This document shows, piece after piece, positions 11,302-24,098 of a stretch of DNA of 64,000 bases. Within the stretch, counting starts at the first letter, position 1. The number at the start of each line of letters is the position of its first letter. This DNA is from Synchiropus splendidus (Eukaryota > Chordata > Actinopteri > Syngnathiformes > Callionymidae): assembly GCF_027744825.2 (NCBI RefSeq), contig NC_071334.1, positions 62,284,937-62,348,936 on the forward strand, given 5' to 3'. The position numbers were made by a program, and so were the translations under genes. The notes beneath the pieces were generated by a model. That model was not told the origin of the DNA and did no database searches. It was given only the letters and a program-made list of their open reading frames with translations.

Positions 11302-11697
11302 TGCACTGATAAGGTCGAATGAGTACTAAATGTTATTTGAATTGTCTTAAAAATAATTTCCCTCTTCTGATTGTAGAGCTAGTTTACACTACTAACGTGA
11401 ATGACTCGTGTTGGAAAGTTAAAGAGTAGCTTCAATTGTATTTTTTCAAATGTCCAGGTTCAGCGCTTCAGTGCTCGATACATAACCGCCGTCTCCAGAG
11501 TTCCTACTGGTGACCTTGTGAAGCCAGGATAGAGAAAATATTAGTGTCTACAAGAGAAACTTGGTCGTGTCGGTGTATGCCACTATCTTACTCTTTCAAA
11601 TCTTTTCTTTGTCTACTTGCTTAAAATGCTCTGTTACTCTGGCTGCAGGGGCTGGTGGTGGTTGGTCCAGGTCACAGAACACACCATTGAATGAACC

Positions 11698-11703
11698 AAT
11701 AAA
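11698..11703 (+). terminator. ccni: polyadenylation signal, distal
   Basis: AATAAA about 907 nt after the cyclin I stop codon, in ACCAATAAAAGAGG, followed by a T-rich GTCTGCCTCCTTTTT that could act as the downstream element. Confidence 0.4.
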
Positions 11704-11715
11704 AGAGGAGAATAC

Positions 11716-12180
11716 AACTAACTGTCTGCCTCCTTTTTAGGAGCTGGTTTACCCTTGAGCCAGTATCACTTATTTACCTGCCATTTACTCTGGCTTAAAA
11801 CACCAGGAACACTTGCATCGAGTTTTCCTTTCTTTCACTGAAACATCTTCATCTACATGACTTTTGGGAAGTTAACGCATTAATTTCTAGCTTTGACAAC
11901 TCGCGCTGTCTTGACAAAACTTGAAGCACTTCACTGACATTGTTGCGGTGCAGTTTAAATTTGTGTTGAATTTTGTGCCATTGTATACATTTGAAGGGCC
12001 TTGGATTTGAAACAGGGTCTAAAAACATTCAGTTATAACGGTCTTGTTAAAGATGTAATATCCATGGCGTTAGTTTCACTCCCAAGTGGCCAGTAGGTGG
12101 CGTTCTAGAGCGGGATTGTTTTTCTTTTCTGTTCTTGTTAGGATTTGGGTGGAAGCACCTTGTGAAGACTTTTGGCTGAC
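11716..12180. other. intergenic, nothing recognised
   Basis: No open frame with family resemblance and no clear repeat, apart from the start of the dispersed repeat copy that follows. Confidence 0.6.
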
Positions 12181-12350
12181 CGTTCTGCCGGTCTTAACAC
12201 AGTTAAGCCTCAACTTTAAGATTAAAACATCAAAATAACTCAGTCATTATAATCGGGTTTTAGCCTGGTTCAGGTTGGTCATGTGTTTTGGATGGTTGGG
12301 TTTTGGGTGAGAGGCATGAACGTCAACAATAAACCTCCAAGAGGTACAAG
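12181..12350 (-). repeat. dispersed repeat family R1, copy A
   Basis: It shares words with the copy at 30,985-31,200: TTAAGCCTCAA, ATTATAAT, and the run GCGTTTTGGATGGT versus GTGTTTTGGATGGT followed by GGGTGAGAGGC. I name the family R1 only for this report. The last 8 bases are the left target duplication of the hAT element that follows. Confidence 0.65.
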
Positions 12351-12943
12351 TAGTGCTGTCAGTCGATTAAAACAAATTAATCGAATTAATCGCATTTTCA
12401 TGTCATATCTGCTAAAGGTCTCCAGATAAAGAATTTGAGTTCTAGGATATAAAAAAAATTGTAGTGCATGAGTAATCAATTGAATACAGTAAGAAGAGAA
12501 GATTTGAAATGCAATTTGTTTTATTGGTGAACTGTGCTTCATAAATGAAATCCAAAAGTAAAGGTCAAGCACATCCACAAACCAGTTAGGCCAGGTGCAT
12601 TATTCAAAAACAAATACAGCAATGCAGTGAAATAAATAAAATAAGGCTGTCTTCAAAAATGTTAAACAAAGAGCAATACAGTTAAATAAATAAAATAAGG
12701 CTGTTTTCAAAAATGTAATACAAATACAGCGGTTCAGTTAAATAAATACAATTCTGAAATAAAATAAGGCTGTCTCAAATAGGTGCTCAATATACCAATT
12801 CAGAAATTAATAATAGAAGTATAACACGCCTCTAAATGAGGCAAAATGAAGAAACATTGATAGTCATAATTAATTGTTTTTTTAACGCATTAAATTGCGG
12901 CATAATTAATTAATCGAATTAACGCATTAAAATGACAGCACTA
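12351..12943. mobile_element. non-autonomous hAT transposon with 8-bp target duplication
   Basis: The element is 593 bp, starts TAGTGCTGTCA and ends in its inverted complement TGACAGCACTA. It is flanked on both sides by GGTACAAG (12343-12350 and 12944-12951), a perfect 8-bp target-site duplication as made by hAT transposases. Subterminal regions are rich in TTAATCGAATTAA, typical of a widespread teleost hAT MITE group. The middle has three imperfect tandem units ending AATAAGGCTGT (starts of AGGCTGT at 12,644, 12,698 and 12,767). There is no transposase frame, so it must have been moved in trans. The intact duplication suggests a fairly recent insertion. Confidence 0.92.
12606..12780. repeat. 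imperfect internal tandem repeat of the hAT element
   Basis: Three units share CAGT(T/G)AAATAAATA and AATAAGGCTGT, with spacing of 54 and 69 nt between AGGCTGT words. The third unit has a small insertion. Confidence 0.8.
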
Positions 12944-12951
12944 GGTACAAG

Positions 12952-13105
12952 TCTTGTAAGGACATATGGCCTGTCCTCACAAGGTTTAGAGGGTTTAAAC
13001 CTCAGTAAAAGCACTTTATTATACGTGGGTTTCAGCTTGGTTCAGGGTGGTTGGGGGGGGAATGCATTATGGCAATGAGAGGTCCTCAGAAAAAAAGTGA
13101 AACAA
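12952..13105 (-). repeat. dispersed repeat family R1, copy B
   Basis: TGTCCTCACAAGG, TTTAAACCTCA, GCTTGGTTCAGGGTGGTT and ATTATGGCAATGAGAGGTCCTC match the minus orientation of the family, followed by a short GT-rich tail. It lies immediately right of the hAT insertion, which therefore landed between two adjacent copies. Confidence 0.6.
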
Positions 13106-13920
13106 ACATTAGTGTGTGTGAGAGTGAGTGAATCCGTGTCACGCATTTTGACGATTTAAATGAGTTTTAATGTGGATTAAAACCACCGTTACGGTCACTT
13201 CTCACGGCGGCCTCTGGGTGCCGCTGCAGGACCGCTTTTCTCATGAGCGCTTACGTACCTGTTCAGTCTCTCCAACGCTAAACGGAACTCTTCTCACGAC
13301 ATGACTAGATGCCCAATAGAAAGACAAAGCACACGCGAATCAGCTTGGATTTTAATAATGGTTTCTTTTTTAGAGTGATCTCTTACCTGGCGACGGAGGC
13401 GTGAACGCTCTAGAAATGAACTGCTCAGTGGCAGAGCACGCGCGTCAGGCCAGAGTGTGAAGTGAATGACTGACAGGTCTGGATAGGTCCAGTGTGAACA
13501 CTCACAGTGCTTCACACTGGACCTCGTCGTTCGAGGTTGAAAGAAAACACCATGGTTCTAAGTGTCATGACACATTCAAGGCTCCTCTGGGTTTCTTTCT
13601 TCACTGAGCCCTTCTCTCCCTCCCTCCCCCCCTTCTCCTCCTCCCTCAGCCCTCCACCTCTCAGCTGGCCTCACACCTGCTTCTCCTCCTCTCACTGGTT
13701 GCCAGATCGATTCGTCTCTCTTTGTGCCTACCTGCTTTAGTCGATTCCATCACTCGACAACGGAGACTCGTCAAGTCGCTGGATTGAAGACTTGTCGGCA
13801 AGACTTGTGTCGGGGTCACAACCCGCCATGTAGTTAAAAGGCCTTCCTGTCGCATCCTGGGCCTCTTGTTTCTCAGTCTGGGCAGATAATCATGTGTGCT
13901 TAAAAAAAATGATCAATGAT
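13106..13920. other. intergenic, nothing recognised
   Basis: No gene. A C/T-rich tract at about 13,605-13,670 makes spurious open frames. A short inverted pair of the words CACACTGGACC and GGTCCAGTGTG lies near 13,490-13,520. Confidence 0.55.
13490..13522. repeat. inverted repeat GGTCCAGTGTG / CACACTGGACC
   Basis: The 13-base word AGGTCCAGTGTGA at about 13,485-13,497 and its complement TCACACTGGACCT at about 13,512-13,524 flank a spacer containing CACTCACAGTGCT. It could form a hairpin. Function is unknown. Confidence 0.6.
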
Positions 13921-13926
13921 TATCTG

Positions 13927-14360
13927 GATTCAATTCGATTCGATTCGATTCGATTGCTTTTATTAGTTCTACAGCGGGGAAAGTCAACGTGTCACAGCAG
14001 CCAATGACGACTAAGACACTGACACTTACCAAAGACATTAAAGATACACAACAAACATCAAAGACGTCCACAAAGCATCAGCATACATTAAAAAATGAAG
14101 ACAAATACCCATAATATATCATGAAATATCATGAGAAAATAACCAAATACATAAGATCTAAGCAGCTATGAGTAATCAATCGATCAAACGTCGTGCAGCG
14201 AGGGTGGACCAGCACTGCTACTGAAGGTGCTGCCCAGCGCCGCCACAGTGTCCTGGAGGGGGTGAGACATGTTGGCCACAGTCCTCCCGTCTCCAACCTC
14301 CTCCACCGACTCCTGAGAGCAGTACCAGAAGTGAGCTGGTCCTCTTCACCAGTCAAATCG
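13927..14360 (-). mobile_element. LINE 3'-end remnant, minus orientation
   Basis: A GATTC/G pentanucleotide tail (13,927-13,956) leads into GCTTTTATTAGTTCTACAGC, the reverse complement of a LINE 3' end common in teleosts. The conserved inner part contains GCCACAGTGTCCTGGAGGGG and GTGAGACATGTTGGCCACAG. The tail at the low coordinate places the 3' end there, so the element reads on the minus strand. It is 5'-truncated and has no intact frame. The family assignment rests on memory of teleost repeats and is tentative. Confidence 0.5.
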
Positions 14361-17300
14361 ATTGCATCATTTTAATTCAAATCCAAAATGCATGCTTATA
14401 ATATTACTGCCGCTAGATCTTTTCACTACTACGATGAAAGGGATGATGATGAACATGATGTGATTTACTCAAAATGATCATGAATCAAAGAAAAAAGAAC
14501 TTGTCTCACTTGTGTAATACTTTAATAAACCCTGGTCTCACCTGCAGCAGCGTCTACCTGCTGTAGGTCCGCACTCCTTTGATTCCACTGTACATCCCAT
14601 AATTGCTGTAACGCGGCTAACAGCATGTTAAATGATCTCTTTTTTGGCTGCTATCGCTCAGTCTCTCAGTCAAATCTGCATCAGTTCCACATCAGAGGCC
14701 TCCAGGCAGTCGGAGATAATACTCTCCATATTTACAGTGGCAGGAGGATTGGGCTGTTTGACTAGATCCCATTTGTGTGAACCTGTTAGTGGCGAACACT
14801 CTGAGCTGCCTGTGATACGCCTCTGAGATTAGGCAATGCTATTACTGTAAGAGGATCGGCTCGCCTGGAGGTGAGGGCCCCAAATACAGAGAGGAACACA
14901 CACACACACACACACGCACCAAAAAAAACCATCAGGATCTGGCAGGGGCAGAGCCACTCTGAAAAACACATGGTATTTGGTGAGCGTTTCAGCTGCAGAT
15001 CATGTTGAGAACACTGGCAAACCATGAAGTCACTGAGTCACCTGAATTCAATACATCCGTTTGACAATTTAATGATTATTTCGGCAAACAATAACGTCAC
15101 CAATCATCAGGACCAAGAACCGTCACCAGAGTGACTGGAGAATGTATTTATATAATGTTCAAGTGCAAAATGATTCTTTCATTTTTCTTTCCACCAGGGG
15201 AGGAAGATAGGAGACAGTTCATCATTATCGCATTTATTCATCTTTTAAGTTAAAGTTATTATACTTTCAAAGCAGATTTTTTAAAGTATGGTATTAACAA
15301 ATGAAGATGTGTTCCCTCGTATCATGGAAATATCGATCAAATGAATTGTGAACTATCTTTCTGGTCGTAATCGTACACCTGTTTTTCGCTCTGCTCGCCT
15401 CAGCTCTGCAAAATCTTATATAATTTCAATAGTATTTCAACTCGGAGTTGTTATTATTATTATAGTTTTTCCGCATTAATAATCTGACAAATTGACATTT
15501 GAGAACCCACAACGCATAAGTTCAACCCAGGACGTTCCTCTCACTTCTATTTAGCGCAGCGAGATTTTTGTTGGTCAGGCAGAGGAAAGTTGATCATAAG
15601 GAAGACCACCGTCTCCTACCGTGGGAGAGTGAGATAGAGAGAGCACCGTGTCATAATTTATGACTTAAAAAGCATGAATATTTCAGCGCACGGTGGCAGA
15701 GATGGCACTTCATGTTTACGGCAATCATTTCCGTAGTGAATGATTCATGTGGATGTGGTACTTATGAATCTTTAAGGAAACAAACAGAAAGAGCGACGCT
15801 GTGAGCTTCCATCACCGCTCGCAGCTGTAACGGCCAGGATGAAATCCAAAATGTTCTTTTGCACCTCAACGGCACATATTGTTCTAATGTGATCAAATCA
15901 TCCATTCCCCGACTTCTTTGGCTACTTTCTTCTTTGGCCGGTGCTTTTACCTCGCTGCTATTGGCTGTACTGCATTTGAAAACCAAAAGAGCTGGGCCAC
16001 CGCACCCCTCCACCACCACCTTGTGTGCCTCTTCTTCAGGTGCTGAACTGTTCTCCAACCTTCCCGTTACTTACTTATCTACTGCTAGTTCTCAATTTTG
16101 TTTATACTACTATTCTTTTTTTTCTTTTTTTTTAATTTTAGATAAATCATTTGGAATTTGGAAATTAAATAATGTAGTGAATTTTCATATTGTTTTTCAT
16201 GAATGAATAATTTATTTCCAAATTTTTATAATTTTTTAAAATCTCTTTTTTAATTGTCAAAAAAAGAAAAAAAAGTATTTCAAAATGAATTGCTGAGTTA
16301 AACATTTGCAGACATTTTGGTTGGAGGGAAATGATTGTGTTCCCCACTACATCACTTACAAAAACATTTATTTATTTTGTGACAGTAGTAAATCTTGATA
16401 TTTACGTTTGAAGCAAACGTATTCCAAGGACTGAGGATCCACGTAGCTTATGGTAACACAGTGCAGAGTAGGAGGCCACAGGTGGCTCTTTGTCTGTATT
16501 TTTGCGGCTCTCATGAGCAAAACTGGAGAAGATAGTGCAAAAAATAAAAATAAAAAACTCTAAATAAAAAGTAATTGGTTTTCCTTCCCCTTTAAATGGG
16601 ATTTTAAAAATTGCTTGATGCTCATTTTAACAGTATTTTTTTCCAAAATACATACTGAATACATTTATTTATGAGAAAATACATAATTGAATTGTTTTCT
16701 TTTTTTAATAGCTTGTATATCACACTGTTGAACCCATGACTTCATCGTCAAATAATATATTTCAATTATATCACATCATGACGTGATTTCACTTTCCTAC
16801 GTGATAATAAGCAGCAAAATTAAAGACTGCTTTCCTCTGTCCTCCTGCTTTTTTATTTTTTTTATTTAATCCAGCTCCTGCACTGTTTTCTGCTGCTGCG
16901 TCCTGCAGAGGGCGAACGACGGAGCCCCAAACTTTTACTGTCAGAAGTGTAGAAAGAATGATTTGATCCCAAATGCCACGTTGGTGTAGGACCGGAGTCT
17001 CTGCAGGAAGAATCAATAGATCAACAGAGTGAAGATCGTCTGGATCACGGTGGAGGTTTCTCTAATAATTTATAATTCTGCCTGTTTTCCATGCTCCAAT
17101 AAAATAGTGCTTCTGTAGTGAAGACATTTCACGCTGGCGCCAGAATGACTTGTCTGTGTGATGATGCGGGATTCTTTGTCAGCCTCATGTTTTCCATCAA
17201 AGAGAGCAGGCCATCCTTGTTTTCGTCTGCCGCTCCCTCTGTGTTTCTATAGTAACCCTGGCTAAAATCCAAACAGCCGGCAGGACCCTCTGAAGGGCAC

Positions 17301-19156
17301 TACACAGGTACCACCAAAGATTTTCCACAGTGCCTGGTCGGATGCGCTTTACATGGCGACGGCTGCCATTTTGGTGACCAGAGGAGCAAACATCGGTGAT
17401 TCGTCGGGTCTGACAATGTGACGTGTGCCTCTGAAGAAGATGAACGTACTCTGAATGTACTTGAAATTCTTATAAAATTGAAAATCTTATACAAATATTT
17501 TCAAGACATTAAAAGAGCTTTAGTTTAAGAGCGATAATATAAAAACTTGAATATAGCCACCAATGTGATTTATTGTGCCGTTGTCAAACTGATGCAAAAT
17601 AAACAATATTTTGTTGTTTAAATGTATGTGTGGGTCCATCATTTGATTCAGTCATATACCACATTCATTCATTCTTTTATTTTTGAAATCAGGAACACAT
17701 TTGAAGGGGGCCATGAAAGGCAACCCATGGTTTTCTGCAGTGTTAGCAAGATGAAACCTGAACACTGAATGGTGTGAGGACGAAAGAGCAATGTTGATCC
17801 ATTTCTAAGTGCTTTATTTCTAATAACTCTGCACCATGCATGATCTCTTCAAGCCACTTGACGTCAGGTAGCATGTTCATGTGACCCACAAAGGATCATG
17901 GGAGGATCATCTGCTGAAAACAGAGCCATTTATGGGCTTCACAGAGCAGCTTTTTAACTGCTTTTCAAGACAATAGACAGCAGTGTGTGTTTGTATTGGT
18001 GAGGAGGAGGAATATGGAGGATGTGTTTACCCATGGTAAACACTGCATCTCCATGGATTGACAAGACAGCAGCCTTGCAACCTTAGATGTTTGACAGACA
18101 TGAGGAGCTGCATTTCAGGCTTCATTGAGACCCACTCACACACAGTCAGGGAGCTTTTTCCAAAGACCTGTCCACTGATGTCAGAATCTATGAATCGCCC
18201 CATGTTTGTAGTTCTTTCTAGCTTGTGATGGTCATTCAACGAAAACAGGTTTTTAAGCGAGGTCGCCATTTTTCAACATTAAGTATTGTACATCCACAGC
18301 GATGTGTTGCATCCTGCGCAGTGCCTCGGTGCACGTGTGAGGCCCCGCAGGAGAACAAGTCTCTTTGAGCTGAACTCGTCGGTGCAGCAGACACCTGCAC
18401 AGATCACAGCTGAAATATTGAAATGACAGACAGAGCGAGCGAGTGAACGAATGAAGGCGCGTATGAATGAATTAAACTGCTGATCAAAGGGTTTGAATTA
18501 AAGCGATTGATTCAAGTCAGCTGCGCTGATGACAGCTGACACGAGTCGTAACTGTCATCACAGGCCGTCTCCAACGTTGCCCATCTGCTCGCCAGGTTCA
18601 TTAATACTTTTAATACAAGTGATGAGTTTCAATTACAGCTCATGCTTTGATACATTTTATCTTTCAAAACAACCTTTGCTTTAGATACAGGCCAGCAATG
18701 CAGCTAGTGGAACGTTGGGTCAGAGACAAACACAATTCACCGTGCCCAAAAAACACGATTTGAAAGAGACACATTGTTTGAAATATAAAAAAAACACCCT
18801 GCAGTTGTGAGTCAAAAAAGTTTCAGTTTCAAATGAGTTTTCAAAACCCACTCGAAGAAAATCTGCTCCAAGCTGTAAACAAATAATAACATGCCTCTGA
18901 ATTTGCAAAATCCTCTTTTTATTTTATAAACTGACAGATGTTCGCAAGTGGAAAATCATTTTAATACAAAAAACCTCAATCCAGAAAACAAACCAGCAGG
19001 TGTAATAAATCAAAGCTTTGCATTACAAACATTTCCTTATCCAAAGTGAGGTCCAGGCGAGGGAGGCTGAACACCCTGCGACTCGTATAGGAAGGACACG
19101 TTTTAGCCTGCGCTTGGCTTCTGAGCTTCTGCCCAGTTAGACGTGTCGGATGCTCT
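14361..19156. other. intergenic, no gene recognised
   Basis: A (CA)n run lies at about 14,898-14,915. Near 16,470-16,510 the words GGCCACAGGTGGCTC and GCGGCTCTCATGAG resemble a hAT relic also hinted at near 46,215. AT-rich and T-rich runs fill 16,080-16,700. No reading frame shows family resemblance. Confidence 0.5.
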
Positions 19157-19164
19157 CATTAAGA

Positions 19165-20322
19165 CAGTGTTTTCCAAGCCTTTCAAGCCACGGTACACTT
19201 GGCTCATTGAAAAAATCCTAAGACTCATAACCACCAACGGAACCTCGGCCAAAGAGCAATTGGGCTCAGGGGAAAATCCCTTTTAATTTGAGAAAACTTA
19301 ATTTAGCTACTGACACTCTGCTATTTTGGCATGTTATCTGCAGGAACAAATTGCAGAAAATGTGTCTGTGTGTCTCCAGAAAGTGCTGGGCAATATGGCA
19401 AAGATATATAATGCTTTATTAATTTATTTTCAGTTTTCAACATTTTCTGTTTTGATTTCAACATAATGTCTTTTCCATGATTTTATTCTCGTTGGGAGAA
19501 TTCTCAGTGAAATCTTTAACATTCTGTTACCGGACCCGCTCGATCAGTTCCGAACCGTGGTAAGGAACCTCCGGGTGTGTGACTCGCGCTGGTAACAGTA
19601 TGAAAAAAATCTCCGGGTCTCTGCTTGTCCGACCAAGTTAATTTTTTTCACAACCACTTTCAGGTGCTGTGCTCCCACACTCTCTCGCGGTGTCACACCC
19701 CTCACGTCAACACACACCCACCTGAGCGAACTGGCAACCTTCTTTGCCTCAGCTTACTTCACAACATTATTCTTTCTCTGTCTTGGAACAAAAGTATTTG
19801 GTCCGGCATGTAGTTTTTAGCTAAATTTTAAACTGTGGAGCAAACTTTGACAGTTTACGAGTCTCAATAAAGATTTGAAAGGAGAAGTCAGATTAGCCGT
19901 TAGTTCTGTTAGCTCTGCGGTGCGGACAGTCTTTGGCGTGGCGGGTCCAACAAGGGTCACTCCATCATTCTGTCGTGTAGGTGTGTGGTCAAGTTAGAGG
20001 CACATCAGGTTGAAAGACAACTCAGTTGCGCATTTGACCTATTTCTTCGCTGTGACTGGGAAGAGGAGCACTACGCGGTTTCAGCTGCGAGTGACGGACG
20101 TATCAATGCATGAGCATAGATCTATAGTGTATAGACATAATGTGACTGAATCTCCTCACGCTGGAAGATCGTCAACACGTTCTAGCTGTTCATGAAGTAA
20201 TGTCATCAGATCACTCACCTCTATCTCTGGACAGATGAGGTGAAACAGGATCACTTCCCAAGGTGCACCTGTCACTCTCACCGCACAGTACGACGCCGCG
20301 GCACACCGGTTGAAAAACGCTG
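19165..20322. mobile_element. hAT (Charlie-like) transposon relic with near-perfect target duplication
   Basis: The left end reads CAGTGTTTTCCAAGCC and the complement of the right end reads CAGCGTTTTTCAACCG. Both resemble the Charlie-type terminus, with an adjoining 'CACGGTACACTT / GCGGCACACC' motif. The flanks are CATTAAGA (19157-19164) and CGTTAAGA (20323-20330), an 8-bp target duplication with one mismatch. The element is 1,158 bp and has no frame longer than about 60 codons, so it is non-autonomous or decayed. The mismatch and diverged ends point to an older insertion than the one at 12,351. Confidence 0.75.
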
Positions 20323-20330
20323 CGTTAAGA

Positions 20331-23300
20331 TGATCGTTCCATGAGAGAGAGTGCAGACGCCCAGGAGGAAAATCTTGATCCGCTGCATGTGCTTGAAAAA
20401 AACCTTGCACAGCCAAGTCATGATTGTCTGTCCAACCTGCTGATGTCATCAGTCACCTAAATCTTTTCGTGATTCTTGGGCTGATAGGCTCCTCTCTTAC
20501 CTTTACTGTACACCCAATGATCGAGCTGCTCATGGTCATGTGACACTGGCAAACGCTGAAGTCACTTAAAAGTACAGTAGTGTATTGGTCCATAGAATGG
20601 GATTTTCACGGCCTGCTGTACCAACAGTAGGAGCCTGTAAGACTTTCAATGGACTGACACCCAGATCAGGTGTTGCATGTCTTGCACCATAATTGAACTT
20701 TTACACAAGTCCTGATGTTTAAAAAAAATCAAAATTCCCTTTAGATATTTGGATGATTGAATGGTGTATATTTCACATCACACCAGTGATGACCTTTTTC
20801 ACCGTGATCCGTCCTCACAAACTAATTGCCATGTGGTCTGTAGACCGTGACTCGAGACTCAGCTGTGCCACAGCTTGCAATAATGCTCTTTGACCAAAAC
20901 AAATATTCTTCAACTACATAATACTGGTGTAGCGGTAAACGTCAGTTTGGTTCTGCACATTGAACCTGAGGGTCGGACGTGAGTTCGGATGAGAACTGAA
21001 TGGGTTTAATGGATGTTTGACGGTGAACAGGTTCTTTGTTGCATTTGTCTTGAGATGTGGACGCGACGTGCCTTCTGACCCTGTAGGAATGCATCATGTA
21101 CTGAAGCTCCATAAACCATCTACTACAACAACCAAAATGTATAACAAAAATCAACACACTGCCATTGACAGAAATGCCACAGAATGGTGGCAGACATGAA
21201 CCTATTACTTCCTAAAATACTGTACATTGAGCTGCGTAGTGATTCAATACTTCTGTCTATCAAAAATAATTATGGGGAATTATCTTATTGAGCTGGTGTT
21301 CATTGTGCTTAGAGTCTTTGATTTCATAAAAGGTTCTGCAGCTTGGTGTACATATAAAGAATCATAACTCCAGAAACAGATTTTGTTTTGTACCTGTTTA
21401 TTTGTTATTTACACCAGCGCATATTTCCCCATCTCCCCTCAGGACCACACCCCCTCTTCTCCTTTTGACTGCCTCCACACTTCCAGCCGTGTTCAAACAT
21501 GGTGATGAAGCATCTGTAACGGATTGTCCTATTTAGCTGGACACAGTTAGCGCTCGTTTTAGAAAGCGTGGCCCGCTGGGAATTGAACCTTCACCCTGGA
21601 TGTGTAAGTGCATTACGGTGGCAATTAGGAACAGAGGATCAGTAAGTGGCTCTGTTGGGGGAAAAAAAAAAAAGAAAGACAGAGTGGAGGTGTGGAGAGA
21701 TAAATCAAAGTGATACGAGATCATTATGTAAATTTTCACCTTAGAGGCAGTTGCGCACACACACACACGTGCACGCGCTCACGACGAGTGAAGCAAAAAC
21801 AAACAAATAATTAAACATTTGTCGTCGCTGCAGGGTGTAAGGTCTCTTTTCCCCTTTGTCTTTCACTCTTTCAGAGTCTCACCACTGTGGAACAGAAGCA
21901 CTTCTGTTAGGAGCATAGTGGCCAGGTCGAGGGGGCAGCAGATGAAGTGAAGAGGCGCAGACTGCCGTCTGCCAGAAACCTCCCCCTGCTCCCTGCCCCG
22001 AGAGATAAAATCCCTCGATAAACAAATATCACACCCAACTAAAATTCTGTTGGGTTTTTAATGTCTTGGTACAGACAATAAGTTTACTACCATCCTTCTC
22101 TGAGTCTGTGTGAAGACTTTTTTCTATTTTCAACCACACTCCCTTGCACACACTCACACACACAGTTTAGCCAAGGATGCAGTAAAACATGAAGCGTCTC
22201 TCTTTTCCACATGCCAGAAGCATTTTGCCGGATGATTAATCACCGCGGTGAGCGCTCCAGCCCTGAGGTCGTCCTGCGGGCTCCGCCGCAATCCCTGCAC
22301 CTGCCACTCTGACCCGGCCCACCCCCCGCCACACACACTCTCTTAAAACCACAAACGCATGTAATTGTTGTTCTGTGTGTCAACCATAAAGCACATCCAA
22401 ACCCGCCACAAAACCCTCCGTCATACTTGACCCAAACTAAAGCTGCAGCGTAGAGAAGTCAGCGACACAGTCGTGGCTGCCATAGTTGGATGTGCAAGGA
22501 AGAATGGTCTGTGAAATGTAAGTCATGAACACAGAGAGCAAAGATTCACAATCCTTGAGAAAAGATGATCTAACACCGTGGTCTTCCCTTGTTTTGGAAT
22601 GGGAGAAGTTCACTGGTCGCCTTATCATTCATCCATTCACCTACTCACGGCAACAAGTGAATTCCTATGGCAGTCATGAACACACCGGCTCACGCGACAT
22701 TGGATTCAAGACATGATAAGATAGAACCGATCCTGTCCCATTTTATCATTTGGATATTTGACACCAGAATCCAAAACCTTAAGTTGAATCTGAAGCCATC
22801 GGCTCAAACATCAGGGTGGAAGTACATGGAAGTGCAACATATCTGTGCTTCTATCCAGAAGTGGGATTGAAGTTCCTCAAACTTCAATCTTACTGTTTAT
22901 CTTCTCATGACCCTCGGAGAAAAGGAAGTTGTGGTTAATCTTTAAGGGTAAATCAAGATGTTTTTTTCTGAATATCGAAGGGCAAACTTTGGAAAGTCAA
23001 CTAGGAACAGCGGAGGATTATTGAAGTGCGACAACATATTTTTCTCATGTAAGTGACTCATGACCTGACAGACTTTCCAGGGGCTCAAAAATCTGGTGTG
23101 CAGAAAGGAACGCCAACTTCTGGGTGTCTTGTTGGCTCCCAGTCTCTCCTGGAGTGTGACATCTCCGGGTTTTACAGCACCTGAGTCGGTGGAGGGTGAG
23201 CATGTGTCTCAGGCCCACTCTACATCTGTTACACACTCTGTGTGTGTGTGTCGCACCGCTGGTTAGCATGTGCGCATGTGTTTGTATATACTCTTTATGG

Positions 23301-24083
23301 TGGTGGTGGGGTGTCTCCAGCAGATGCCATTTTTATGAAATCAGCAGCTGGATCACAAGTTCCCACTGGGACCTGTGTTTTGTCTCCAGCACAAACACAT
23401 ACTGCCAACCAGCAGCTTTACCTGCAGACAACACACTGGCTCACACCTGCAGATGTCAAGAGGGACTTGAGTGTGTGTGAGAGTCCAAGACGGGGGTGAA
23501 TCACAGGTGAGGCTGCTTGTGTGGACGCTTGTCAGTTGCACCTCTGACCATTAACATATGGAGCAGGTACCTATGTGGCCTGACCCGGGGCGATACACAC
23601 AAACGTCTGTAAAGTTTTGAGAGCGTGACACGAGCTGCACAACTTTTGTACTACAAATAGCGCTGCCCTTTTTACTTATCCGTCCAACTTTGCGTACATT
23701 TACTTATGATGTTAACATAACAGAAGTCAAAATGCTCAACAGTTGTAGTGTGGCCTTTCTGAGTGGAGTTTGGGTTTCATGTTGACAACAGCAGTTATGC
23801 CAGTGAACTTTTGCTGCTAACACACAACAACACAATAACAACGAGTGTGTGTAGTTCTGGGCACATGCTAGCAGTCTGTGTGACAGCACTGCACCAACAA
23901 AAGTATGAATTAATTTCAATAAAGTCAACGTGTTAAACACTCCTCCAAAAACCAAGATTAAGAACCAAAAATGTTTTTAGTTATTTATATTATATATTTA
24001 TTTATACATTTTTTATTTATTTATTTTTCACCCGAGACAGTATGTAGATCAAGGCTGAAATCCCAGAGGATATTGACCACGAC
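20331..24083. other. intergenic, no gene recognised
   Basis: A-rich and AC-rich short runs occur (21,661-21,675; 21,757-21,768; 23,239-23,250). Frames are short and lack resemblance to known families. The stretch near 22,000-22,330 is moderately GC-rich and could hold regulatory sequence; I cannot support more. Confidence 0.5.
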
Positions 24084-24098
24084 AAAAAGCAAAAATCT

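Larger units (their letters stand above)
10792..11715 (+). other. ccni: cyclin I 3' UTR
   Basis: AT-rich sequence with A-runs follows the stop. Polyadenylation signals AATAAA occur at 11,296-11,301 and 11,698-11,703, so two transcript ends are possible. The region holds no further coding potential. The true cleavage site cannot be read without transcripts. Confidence 0.55.
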
